A stretch of 64,000 nucleotides of DNA from G965240365 sp965240365 (GTDB lineage Bacteria > Pseudomonadota > Gammaproteobacteria > Eutrophobiales > Eutrophobiaceae): positions 1,116,001-1,180,000 of the forward strand of contig OZ251218.1 in NCBI GenBank assembly GCA_965240365.1, written 5' to 3'. The notes beneath the pieces were generated by a model. The model was not told where the DNA came from and searched no databases. It saw only the letters and a list, made by a program, of their open reading frames with translations. The position numbers were made by a program, and so were the translations under genes. Positions 26,984 to 35,084 of the stretch are shown here, in pieces (within the stretch, counting starts at the first letter, position 1; each line of letters begins with the position of its first letter).

Positions 26984-29188
26984 AGCGGACCGTTTCTGCT
27001 CTTGCCGGCGCCGGTACAGAATAAACTCGGTGTAGCCGTTGGCCTGTTCGCGCCCCTTAAAGACCAGATCCAGCGCGGCCTGAAACGGCAGGCTGGCGGC
27101 AAAGTCTTTGGCCATCGGCCGGTAAGCCGGATCATCGCGGTTTTGCCGATCCACAATGACAGCCATGCGTTGCATTACGGCCCGAACTTCCCCGGCCGAG
27201 ACAATGCCGTGTTGCAGCCAGTTGGCGATATGCTGGCTGGAAATGCGCAGGGTCGCGCAATCTTCCATTAAGGCCGTGTCATTGATGTCCGGCACCTTGG
27301 AGCAGCCCACGCCCTGGCCCACCCAGCGCGAGACATAGCCCAGAATGCCCTGCGCATTATTTTCCAGTTCATGGCGAATTTCGGTCGCGGATAATTGGCG
27401 ATCCTTTTCCAGTAAAGGGATGGTCAGGATGGCGTCAAGCGGGATTTTGGCGGCGCTCTGCAAGGCATGCTGGCGGCTTTTCACATTCAGGCGATGATAG
27501 TGGATGGCGTGCAGCGTGGCGGCGATCGGCGAGGGCACCCAGGAGGTATTGGCGCCGGCCTTGAGATGCTGGATCTTGGTCTTCATCATCGCGTTCATCT
27601 CATCCGGCATCGCCCACATCCCCTTGCCGATCTGGGCGCGGCCCATTAAGCCCGAGTCCAACCCGACTTGCACATTGGCCGCTTCATAAGCCTTCAGCCA
27701 GACGGCCTTTTTTAATTCATCTTTGGGCGCGACCGGCCCGGCTTCCATGTTGGTGTGGATATCATCGCCGGTGCGGTCCAGAAAACCGGTATTGATAAAT
27801 ACCAGACGTTCCTTGGCCCGCGCGATGCAGGCCCTCAAGTTTACCGAGGTGCGGCGTTCTTCATCCATGATGCCCATCTTCAGGGTATGCCGCTCAAGGC
27901 CGAGCGCGTCTTCCACCCGCGCGAACAGGTCATCGGCCAGGGCCACTTCATCCGGGCCATGCAGCTTGGGCTTGACGATATAGATCGAGCCCGCGCGGCT
28001 ATTGCGGTGGCGGCCGTTGCCCAGAATATCATGCTTGGCGCATAGCGCCGTCACCATCGCGTCCAGCATGGTTTCCGGGATGGGCTGGCCGGCATGGAGC
28101 ACGGCCGCGGTGCAGAGGTGGCAGCCGACATTGCGGACCAGCATCAGGCTGCGCCCATGCAGGGTCACTTCCCCGCCGTCTGGGCCGGTATAATGACGAT
28201 CCGCGGCCATGGCCCGCTCAACGGCCTTACCGTCTTTTTCAATCGTACGCGCGAGACTGCCTTTCATCAGGCCCAGCCAGTTGCGGTAAACGTTTAACTT
28301 ATCTTCGCTATCGACCGAGGCGACCGAGTCCTCGCAATCCATGATCGCGGTGACCGCCGATTCAATATGGATGTCGTAAATCTTGGCATGATCACGGCGG
28401 CCGATAAAATAGCCGTCGCCCAGGCGTAGCTCAACATGCAGACTGTGATGACACAGGACCACCGTATCCGGCCTGGCCGGGTCGCCCGTGTAGCCCACAA
28501 ACTGCTGCTGTTTTAACAGGGTCGTTTCCGTGCCGTCGCCGAAATGGACGGCGAGTTGATTGTCCCGGATGAAATAACGGGTGACATGCTTGTGCGTATC
28601 CCGCTCCAGGGCGAAGTGGCGATCCAGAAAATGGCGCGCGCGTTCAATGACGCGATCACCGCGGATCGGATTATATTTTTTTATCTTGCGGCAGCCGTTT
28701 GCCTCAGAAATGGTGTCGGTCGAATAGAGGGCGTCATAAAGACTGCCCCAGCGGGCGTTGACCGCATTCAGGACATAACGCGCGTTATCAAGCGGCACCA
28801 CAAGCTGCGGGCCGGGCACAGAGGCAATCTCGGTATCGACATTGGCCGTGTTGATCTGAACGTCCCCGGGCTCATCAAGCAGATAACCGATGTCTTTCAG
28901 AAACGCCTTGTAGGCAACGGGATCATGGCCCCGGCCGCGGTTTTTAATGTGCCATTCGTCAATCTTTTGTTGCAGTTCCGCGCGCACCCCGAGCAAGGCC
29001 TGATTACGCGGCGCCAGCGCTTGCAGGATCCCGGCCAGGGCGCGCCAGAAATCATCCGCTGCCACGCCGGTATCGGGCGCGGCCTCATTTTTAATAAAGT
29101 CATAAAGCGTTTCCGCGACCTCAAGCTCGCCGATCTTCCGGTAATTGATCTGCTCGACCGTGGTTTGCATGGTTTTTTGATCATTCAT
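26975..29188 (-). CDS. glcB: Malate synthase G
   Basis: Condenses glyoxylate with acetyl-CoA to malate. The 737-residue single-subunit G form has the family blocks AVTAIMDCEDSVASVDSEDK, GRSLMLVRNVGCHLCT, the metal-site region KMGIMDEERRTSVNL and GKGMWAMPDEM. No isocitrate lyase or glycolate oxidase is nearby, so it may serve glycolate/glyoxylate use. Its 3' end overlaps the convergent kinase gene. Confidence 0.96.
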   Translation of the reverse strand: MNDQKTMQTTVEQINYRKIGELEVAETLYDFIKNEAAPDTGVAADDFWRALAGILQALAPRNQALLGVRAELQQKIDEWHIKNRGRGHDPVAYKAFLKDIGYLLDEPGDVQINTANVDTEIASVPGPQLVVPLDNARYVLNAVNARWGSLYDALYSTDTISEANGCRKIKKYNPIRGDRVIERARHFLDRHFALERDTHKHVTRYFIRDNQLAVHFGDGTETTLLKQQQFVGYTGDPARPDTVVLCHHSLHVELRLGDGYFIGRRDHAKIYDIHIESAVTAIMDCEDSVASVDSEDKLNVYRNWLGLMKGSLARTIEKDGKAVERAMAADRHYTGPDGGEVTLHGRSLMLVRNVGCHLCTAAVLHAGQPIPETMLDAMVTALCAKHDILGNGRHRNSRAGSIYIVKPKLHGPDEVALADDLFARVEDALGLERHTLKMGIMDEERRTSVNLRACIARAKERLVFINTGFLDRTGDDIHTNMEAGPVAPKDELKKAVWLKAYEAANVQVGLDSGLMGRAQIGKGMWAMPDEMNAMMKTKIQHLKAGANTSWVPSPIAATLHAIHYHRLNVKSRQHALQSAAKIPLDAILTIPLLEKDRQLSATEIRHELENNAQGILGYVSRWVGQGVGCSKVPDINDTALMEDCATLRISSQHIANWLQHGIVSAGEVRAVMQRMAVIVDRQNRDDPAYRPMAKDFAASLPFQAALDLVFKGREQANGYTEFILYRRRQEQKRSASK

Positions 29189-29351
29189 GGCGGATAGCTT
29201 ACCGGATCGGGTTTGTGCAACGCAACAGGAGATTGCCCTGTTTTTGATGGAAGACAGCGAGATCGGCGGCCGGAAGCGGCAGGGCCGTGTTGAAGGTCAT
29301 TGCCGCGCGGGCGCGATGCAGGGCGCCGGGGGATTCGTTTGGCTTATGGGA

Positions 29352-29400
29352 ACTCTGGATAAGCCCATCCGGGACTTACCCGCCTTGCTGCAAGCGGGCG
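29352..29400 (-). repeat. Decayed fragment of MITE family 2
   Basis: AACTCTGGATAAGCCCATCC followed by GGGACTTACC and a CCCGCCTTGC palindrome is a diverged copy of the right arm of family 2 (compare the reverse complement of 53500-53544). It abuts the stop of the small regulator-like gene next to it and may have caused its truncation. Confidence 0.5.
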
Positions 29401-29402
29401 GC

Positions 29403-29660
29403 TCAGGGCGCGCGCGGGTCGGGCACGACCTCGATCAGCCTGGCCTCGGGGATAGCCGCCTTGACCTCGGAGACGGCCCCGGCAACCGCGGCGCAGGCGG
29501 ATTCGGCCTCGCGGTCAAAATTCAGCGCGATGCGCCCGGCGCGCCCGACGCCGATCAACGCATCATCGCGGCCTGCGTCACCCAACTGCTCGACATAGCT
29601 GTCAGTGCCGGCCCCGTCTTCCGGCACGCTGAATTTCAGGGTAAATTCAAATGTTGCCAT
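29403..29660 (-). CDS. Small regulator-like protein lacking its usual C-terminal HTH part
   Basis: An 85-residue protein (ATG at 29660, AGG upstream). The sequence ATFEFTLKFSVPEDGAG, GRDDALIGVGRAGRIALNFDREAESA and VSEVKAAIPEARLIEVVPD matches the N-terminal domain of a family of small DNA-binding proteins often found near toxin-antitoxin-like genes. Those proteins normally continue into a helix-turn-helix (LV-L-D-A--GVSRQN), which is absent here: the frame stops next to a mobile-element fragment. It is probably a truncated remnant or pseudogene. It is paired with the upstream 71-residue gene at a 33-base gap. Confidence 0.55.
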   Translation of the reverse strand: MATFEFTLKFSVPEDGAGTDSYVEQLGDAGRDDALIGVGRAGRIALNFDREAESACAAVAGAVSEVKAAIPEARLIEVVPDPRAP

Positions 29661-29693
29661 CATCAAACCTGCTTTGATAATACCGTTTACTAT

Positions 29694-29909
29694 TTAATTG
29701 CCGCCTTTTGCGTGGCTGGCTTCGAAAAAGCTATGAATGTCGTCGGTAGCCAATTCGATAAACCGGCCTGCCTCAAAGTCGGCGCGGCCTGCTTCGATCT
29801 CGGCGCGAATAAGGGCCATGCGCTCATCGAGGCTCATGGCTTTAAGCCGCTTCAAATCTTCGCGGGGTGGCGCGGCGAGTGAAGATATTTTTGGTATATT
29901 CTTTCTCAT
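29694..29909 (-). CDS. Small antitoxin-like protein
   Basis: A 71-residue, helical, charged protein: MSLDERMALIRAEIEAGRAD then FEAGRFIELATDDIHSFFEA. This resembles short ParD/CopG-adjacent or antitoxin-like proteins, but I recognise no specific family. It precedes the truncated regulator on the same strand, so the two could be a co-transcribed module. No toxin (RelE/ParE/PIN) is visible beside it. Confidence 0.5.
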   Translation of the reverse strand: MRKNIPKISSLAAPPREDLKRLKAMSLDERMALIRAEIEAGRADFEAGRFIELATDDIHSFFEASHAKGGN

Positions 29910-30072
29910 AATACCAACCGTATCAGGATTCGACTTCGATAGCCCAAATAAGAGGCAAATCTCCAGGCCTCGACAAGAGACGGAACGGCGATACGTTTTG
30001 CCGGCGCATGCGGGCTCAGCGCCCAGGATGCGCCAGAGGGCCCGGGCTTTCGGGCGTATTATTCCCTGCCGG

Positions 30073-32214
30073 CTAAAACGCCATCATCCAACGCAGGGTC
30101 AGCGTGCGTCCGCGCCCGGCAAAGAAGCGGTTGTTGCGGGTGGCCGCGCTCGCCACGGCCTGACTGTAATAGGTGATATAGTGCTCGTTCAAGAGATTCT
30201 GCGCGGCCAGCTCGACCCGGCCGAGACCGTCAAACTCATAGCCGATATTCAGATCGACCAGCGTATAGCCCTTGAAATCGGTCGCCGTAGTGCCATCGTT
30301 GAACTTGCGGTCAAAGAAATGGCTCAGTTGCGCGGCGGCCGTGACGCGCTCAAACAGGCGCGCGCTGGCATAGATATTCAACCGGTCCGGGCTGATGTTC
30401 TCGGCGCCCAGGTCTTCGTCAATGCGGCCATCGCCGTCCTGATCCGAACGGCCCTCAAGCGCGGCATAGCCCGCGCCCAGCAGGTAGCGTCCATCGAAAT
30501 CATATTCGGTCGATAATTCGATCCCTTCAATTTCAGTCGGCTCGCGCCGAACCTCAAAGATGTTCTGCGCATTGGCAAACAGGCGCTGGCCGAATTCGGA
30601 CTTGGACCAGAAATAGGCGATATTAGCCGCAAGGCCGCCGCGCTCAAAGGACACGCCGATCTCGGTATTGTCGGCAACGATCGGCTTGATATTCAGGAGC
30701 GTGTCGATGTCCTGCCCCGGCCGCCGCACCGCGCGCAGGACGCGGCCCACATCCGGCATGGTGAAGCCCTGCGCGTAGGAGGCGTAGGGCTTGATGCCGA
30801 CCATGATCTCAAAGCTGCCGCCGGCATTGAACAGGGTCTCGCTGAATTTCGGCTGGCCGCCCGCGACGGTATTTGCGCCATAGGTAAACAAGGTCACGTA
30901 ATCGTCAACCGCAAGCTCTGCGAATTCATGCCTGAGTCCGGCCGACAACAGCAGCCGGTCGTCGAATAATTGCTGGTCGAACTGAATGAACGGCGCGAGG
31001 CTGCTAAACACCGTTTTCGGCACCCAGAGGCGGCGCGTTTGAATTAATTCCTGGAAGGTTTCGTCATGCAGCCAGTCGAGACCGCCCGTGACGCTGAGCC
31101 CGGCCAGTGGCAGGTCGCCGTGCGTGTAAGTGGCCTTAAAGCCCATCTTGTCGGAATTGTTGGCCGACTGGTCGAAGATTTGTTCACCCGGGGCCTCATT
31201 GCCGGTGTTCCAGAAACCGCCGAAAGTGCCGCCCCCGAACACGGCTTCAAAACTGCGATAAAATCCCTGCAAGGCCAGATCGCCGCCGAACAGGCCGGCG
31301 CGCGTGAGGTCGAGCGAGAAGGTATTGACCGTGTTGGTCGGCGCCTGGCCCTGCGTCTTGCCGCGAACTGAACTGGTCGGGATATTGGCGGCGCGATTGC
31401 CCGCCACCTGCACATAATCGCCATCGCCCGCCAGCTTGAACAGGTTGGTCGTGAATTGCAGGCGCGTGGCGGCGTCGATGTCCCAGCCGGTCTTGATAAA
31501 AAGATTTCTGCTCAGGCTGTCCTGAATGTCGCCCTGAATGCCGTCAACGCCGATGCGGCGGCCTTTGGCGTCATAAAAGGCGCCGCGTTCTTCAAGCGCG
31601 GCGCTGGCGATCAGATCGAAGGCGCCAAAACGCTTGAGCGCCGTGGCCGAACCGCGCAGGCCCCGTCCGTCACTGTCGAAGTCGCCGCCGATGCCGGCCG
31701 CGCCTTCAAAGCGAAATTGCCAGTCTTCCAGATCGGCCGGTTCCAGCGTCACGAAGTTGATCACGCCGCCCGTGGCGCCGATGCCCTGAATGGCGTTGGC
31801 GCCGAACAAGACCTCGACCCGTTCAATGACCGCCGGGTCGATAGTGAACCCGTCCCGGTCACCGTTGCGCAACGGATTCGACTGTGGCACGCCATCGATC
31901 AGATAAAGCGGCGCGCGCCCGCGGAAACTCTCGCCGCGACCGGAGAGCTTTTGGCGGCTAGGCGAAAAACTCGGCACCTTTTGACCGATGATGTCGGCCA
32001 GATTGGTTGAAAAACCCATCTGGCCGTCGATATCATCGCGCCCGATGAGCCGGATCTTGCTCGGAAGGTCCTCCGGCGGCAGCGCCCGCCGTGTCGCCTG
32101 GACGATGATCTCTTCTTCAATCAGCGCGGCGGAATCCGCCGCGTCCTGCGCGAAAGAGACTTGAAAAGAGAGCGTGGCGGCCAGGACGGCCAGCGGCAGA
32201 TTTTTTTTATTCAT
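30073..32214 (-). CDS. TonB-dependent outer-membrane receptor
   Basis: A 713-residue receptor. The signal peptide ends at VSFAQ, then a TonB box-like EEEIIVQATRR, a plug domain (about 35-170, with PLYLIDGVPQSNPLRNGD, VERVEVLFGANAIQG and GGVINFVTL) and a barrel ending RGRTLTLRWMMAF with terminal Phe. AGGAAA lies 7 bases before the ATG. A strong candidate Fur box is 16 bases upstream of the start, so a siderophore or haem substrate is likely; which one cannot be told. Confidence 0.92.
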   Translation of the reverse strand: MNKKNLPLAVLAATLSFQVSFAQDAADSAALIEEEIIVQATRRALPPEDLPSKIRLIGRDDIDGQMGFSTNLADIIGQKVPSFSPSRQKLSGRGESFRGRAPLYLIDGVPQSNPLRNGDRDGFTIDPAVIERVEVLFGANAIQGIGATGGVINFVTLEPADLEDWQFRFEGAAGIGGDFDSDGRGLRGSATALKRFGAFDLIASAALEERGAFYDAKGRRIGVDGIQGDIQDSLSRNLFIKTGWDIDAATRLQFTTNLFKLAGDGDYVQVAGNRAANIPTSSVRGKTQGQAPTNTVNTFSLDLTRAGLFGGDLALQGFYRSFEAVFGGGTFGGFWNTGNEAPGEQIFDQSANNSDKMGFKATYTHGDLPLAGLSVTGGLDWLHDETFQELIQTRRLWVPKTVFSSLAPFIQFDQQLFDDRLLLSAGLRHEFAELAVDDYVTLFTYGANTVAGGQPKFSETLFNAGGSFEIMVGIKPYASYAQGFTMPDVGRVLRAVRRPGQDIDTLLNIKPIVADNTEIGVSFERGGLAANIAYFWSKSEFGQRLFANAQNIFEVRREPTEIEGIELSTEYDFDGRYLLGAGYAALEGRSDQDGDGRIDEDLGAENISPDRLNIYASARLFERVTAAAQLSHFFDRKFNDGTTATDFKGYTLVDLNIGYEFDGLGRVELAAQNLLNEHYITYYSQAVASAATRNNRFFAGRGRTLTLRWMMAF

Positions 32215-32229
32215 GGTATTTCCTTTTTA

Positions 32230-32248
32230 TTAAGTAATAATCATTCTC
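32230..32248 (-). promoter_or_regulatory. Candidate Fur box upstream of the TonB receptor
   Basis: The plus-strand 19-mer TTAAGTAATAATCATTCTC matches the GATAATGATAATCATTATC consensus at 13 of 19 positions, with the right half nearly perfect (AATAATCATTCTC). It lies just ahead of the receptor start on the minus strand. Confidence 0.6.
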
Positions 32249-32544
32249 GAAATAATAACAGCTTGATACCTTCGCGCAACAGGCATTTTGACTGTGTGGT
32301 CGGGATAATTGAATCATGCCGAGACCAGCGCCGGCGACCTTTACAATTAGATCAGGATTTAATCGCGTGACCGGGGGCCTGGAACCGCTTGACGGCGGCG
32401 TGGCCTTTGAAAAGCGCTCATAAGAGGATGTGGCCGACCTGAAGTTTCGTTTTTCCAATACCGGGCAATATCAGGCAACTATCTGTCCCGTAGCCCGGCA
32501 AGAAACCCTGATTTAATCAGAATTTCCCCAACGCCGCCCCGCTT
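32249..32544. other. Intergenic stretch without a recognised gene
   Basis: No open frame has coding character. A short family-2 palindrome (CCCTGATTTAATCAGAATTTCC, about 32499-32520) is visible, which is a fragment of the GGAAGCTCTGATT-type end. Confidence 0.4.
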
Positions 32545-33054
32545 TCAGGCAGGCGCCGAGGCGCGCGTCAGCGTGCCGGGCGAGTCCTGCCGCAGGCGCG
32601 GGGGCTGCATTAAGGTCTGCACCCCGATGGTCATCCAGCAATCCTTGACTTCGCCCGCCTGCTGCCGTTCCAGGATGAAGAGGTAGTAAAAATCCCGCCC
32701 GCCCGCGCTCTTGATTCTCACCCCCTGCCAGGCCAGATTCTGCCGCTTGGCGGAGTCCAGGAATTCGGTCTCCCGCGGGTTGAGCATGGGCGCGTAGAGT
32801 TCGGTGTCAAACAGGGTGATAAAACGTTCCAGCGGGCCGACTTCGCGCTTGTTGGAGGGCGCGGCGAAGCGATAGGCCAGGGCAATGCCATCGTTATTCG
32901 CGTTATCGTTGGCCAGCGCGGTCAGTTGAATCTCCACCACCTCGGTGAAACTCAGGTCCGGCGCCGGGACCAGCGCCCGCATACCGTCCAGCACTCCTTC
33001 GGCGCGGGCAATGCCGAGCAGGGCGAAGGCGAGCAAGACGATGGATTTTTTCAT
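32545..33054 (-). CDS. DUF4864-like exported protein
   Basis: A 169-residue protein with an N-terminal signal peptide (ending at about IARAEG). The body, VVEIQLTALANDNANNDGIA, LAYRFAAPSNKREVGPLERF and FYYLFILERQQAGEVKDCWMT, follows the DUF4864 pattern seen in bacterial exported proteins and plant plastid proteins. The function is unknown. It is on the tsaD strand, 24 bases downstream of it, so probably co-transcribed. Confidence 0.7.
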   Translation of the reverse strand: MKKSIVLLAFALLGIARAEGVLDGMRALVPAPDLSFTEVVEIQLTALANDNANNDGIALAYRFAAPSNKREVGPLERFITLFDTELYAPMLNPRETEFLDSAKRQNLAWQGVRIKSAGGRDFYYLFILERQQAGEVKDCWMTIGVQTLMQPPRLRQDSPGTLTRASAPA

Positions 33055-33078
33055 GTTTAGCGGGACAAGTTCAGACGC

Positions 33079-34170
33079 TCATGACGCCACCGGCAACTCT
33101 TCCGGGGCCCGCGGATGTGCGTCACTCTGCTCATGACGGGCATGGTCGTCCGCGCCGGCCTGGTTCAGGCTTTCCATCGGCCATCTTGGCCTGGCCTGAA
33201 AGCCCAATGCCTCGGTTTGGCCGGCCCGCATGCGCACATAACCGGCATAGGCGATCATGGCGCCGTTGTCGGTGCAAAATTCAAGCCGGGGGAAGTAAAC
33301 CCGGCCGCCCTCTGCCCGCGTCAACGCCTGCAGGCCGGCCCGAAGCTGTTTGTTGGCGCTGACCCCGCCGGCCACAATCAGCCGCTTCAAGCCGGTCTCG
33401 CGCATGGCCCGGCGGCACTTGATCATAAAGGTGTCCACCACGGCGTCGACAAAGGCGCGCGCGATGTCCGCCCGGGTTTGTTCGGCGTCGCCCTCTGCTT
33501 GCAGGGTGTTGAAGGCAAAGGTCTTCAGGCCGCTGAAGCTGAAATCAAGGCCGGGCCGATCGGTCATCGGGCGCGGAAACCGGAATCTCTGGCCGTTGCC
33601 TTTCGCGGCCAGCAGCGAGACGGCCGGGCCGCCCGGATAGGGCAGGCCCAGCAATTTGGCGGTTTTATCAAAGGCTTCGCCGGCGGCGTCATCCAGCGAT
33701 TCGCCCAGGACCTCATATTGACCGGCGCGTTCAACCTTGACCAGCAGGGTATGGCCGCCCGAGACCAGCAGCGCCAGAAAGGGGTAGTCCGGCGCCTCGG
33801 CGTCCAGCATCGGCGCCAGCAAATGGGCCTCCATGTGGTGTACGCCGATGGCCGGGACAGACAGCGCATAGGCGAGGCTCCGCCCCAGCGCCGTGCCGAC
33901 CAGCAAGGCCCCCATTAAGCCCGGCCCGGCCGTGTAGGCCACGGCATCCAGATCCTGCAGCCCGCTGCCGGCTTCGGCCAAGGTGGCCTTGATCAGGGGC
34001 AACAGGCGCCGCACGTGATCCCGGGAGGCGAGTTCCGGCACCACGCCGCCATAAGTCCGGTGCAAATCGACCTGGCTGTGGAGCGTATGCGCCAGCAGCC
34101 CCCGGCCGGAATCGAAAATGGCGATGCCGGTCTCGTCACAAGAGGTTTCCATGCCCAGTATCTGCATCAA
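33079..34170 (-). CDS. tsaD: tRNA N6-adenosine threonylcarbamoyltransferase
   Basis: Catalytic subunit of the t6A37 tRNA modification complex with TsaB and TsaE. The 363-residue ASKHA-fold protein has ILGMETSCDETGIAI at the start, the iron-binding HHMEAH motif, LVSGGHTLLV, and VAGGVSANKQLR near the C-terminus. It is divergent from rpsU, the usual gammaproteobacterial arrangement, about 107 bases apart. Confidence 0.97.
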   Translation of the reverse strand: MMQILGMETSCDETGIAIFDSGRGLLAHTLHSQVDLHRTYGGVVPELASRDHVRRLLPLIKATLAEAGSGLQDLDAVAYTAGPGLMGALLVGTALGRSLAYALSVPAIGVHHMEAHLLAPMLDAEAPDYPFLALLVSGGHTLLVKVERAGQYEVLGESLDDAAGEAFDKTAKLLGLPYPGGPAVSLLAAKGNGQRFRFPRPMTDRPGLDFSFSGLKTFAFNTLQAEGDAEQTRADIARAFVDAVVDTFMIKCRRAMRETGLKRLIVAGGVSANKQLRAGLQALTRAEGGRVYFPRLEFCTDNGAMIAYAGYVRMRAGQTEALGFQARPRWPMESLNQAGADDHARHEQSDAHPRAPEELPVAS

Positions 34171-34196
34171 TTTTCTCTGAAAAAGGGATTATTGGA

Positions 34197-34224
34197 TTGC
34201 AATTTCAATCACTGCCACTAGAAT
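34197..34224 (+). promoter_or_regulatory. rpsU operon promoter
   Basis: TTGCAA at 34197-34202, 16 bases, then TAGAAT at 34219-34224. Downstream in the leader, about 34239-34262, a GC-rich hairpin (CTCTCGGGC/GCCCGGAG) precedes the ACAGGAG ribosome site of rpsU and could modulate translation. Confidence 0.55.
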
Positions 34225-34277
34225 GTTGGGCTTTTTCGCTCTCGGGCCTGCCCGGAGCGTTGCACACAGGAGATATT

Positions 34278-34493
34278 ATGCCCTCAGTGAAGGTCAGAGA
34301 CAACGAACCGTTTGATATTGCCATGCGCCGCTTTAAACGCGCCTGTGAAAAGGCCGGCGTGCTGGCCGAGGTGCACCGGCGAGAATTCTATGAAAAACCG
34401 ACCCAGGTGCGTAAACGCAAGGCCGCGGCGGCGGTAAAACGCACCCAGAAACAGGCCTCGCGCAATATTCTGCGCCGCATCCGCCCCTATTAG
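34278..34493 (+). CDS. rpsU: 30S ribosomal protein S21
   Basis: A 71-residue basic protein, PSVKVRDNEPFDIAMRRFKR at the N-terminus and a Lys/Arg-rich tail ending RRIRPY. S21 helps 30S subunits bind mRNA. The ATG at 34278 follows ACAGGAGATATT; the longer frame from 34197 is not used. It is first gene of rpsU-yqeY-dnaG-rpoD. Confidence 0.97.
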   Translation: MPSVKVRDNEPFDIAMRRFKRACEKAGVLAEVHRREFYEKPTQVRKRKAAAAVKRTQKQASRNILRRIRPY

Positions 34494-34514
34494 ACTCTGG
34501 CCCGGAACCTCATT

Positions 34515-34970
34515 ATGGCCGCTATCAAGACTCAAATCAGCGCGGCGGTGAAGGCCGCCATGCGCGGCAGGGACAAGCAGAGATTATCCGCGCTGCGCCT
34601 GATACAGGCCGCGTTCAAGCAGAAAGAGGTGGATGAGCGCATTGAACTCGACGATGAGCAGGCGATCGCGGTGCTCAACCGCATGGCCAAACAACTGCGC
34701 GATGCCATCCGGCAATTCAATCAGGCCGGCCGCACGGATCTGGCCGAAAAAGAGCAGTTTGAACTGGCAATTATTGAGGCTTACCTGCCCGCGAAATTAT
34801 CCCCGGAAGAGACCGACCGGGTCATTGCACAGGCGCTGGCCGACACCGGCGCCGTGTCGCTGAAAGACATGGGCAAGGTGATGGCGCTGATCAAGGGCCG
34901 GCTCGGGCAGCAGGCCGATATGGCGCTGATCAGCGGCAAGGTCAAAGCCCGCCTCGGCGCCGGGGGATAG
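34515..34970 (+). CDS. yqeY: GatB/YqeY domain-containing protein
   Basis: A 151-residue protein similar to the tail domain of GatB. It has RLSALRLIQAAFKQKEVDER, RQFNQAGRTDLAEKEQFEL, AYLPAKLSPEE and the C-terminal MGKVMALIKGRLGQQADMAL. In Pseudomonas and relatives it is in the same slot between rpsU and dnaG. It may bind tRNA; the role is not established. Confidence 0.92.
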   Translation: MAAIKTQISAAVKAAMRGRDKQRLSALRLIQAAFKQKEVDERIELDDEQAIAVLNRMAKQLRDAIRQFNQAGRTDLAEKEQFELAIIEAYLPAKLSPEETDRVIAQALADTGAVSLKDMGKVMALIKGRLGQQADMALISGKVKARLGAGG

Positions 34971-35084
34971 CCCTTCTCCCGGCCGGCCCGCGCGCGGCCC
35001 GGCCCCGCCGCGGCCGGATTTTCCCCCGCTTGCCTGAATCCCGCTCCCCGGAACGGCGATTCCTGTCCTATAATGATCTCTGCT

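Noticed and set aside
29187..29882. 231-codon plus-strand frame after glcB
   Set aside because: It is the complement of the two small minus-strand genes and a repeat fragment, with no recognisable domain.
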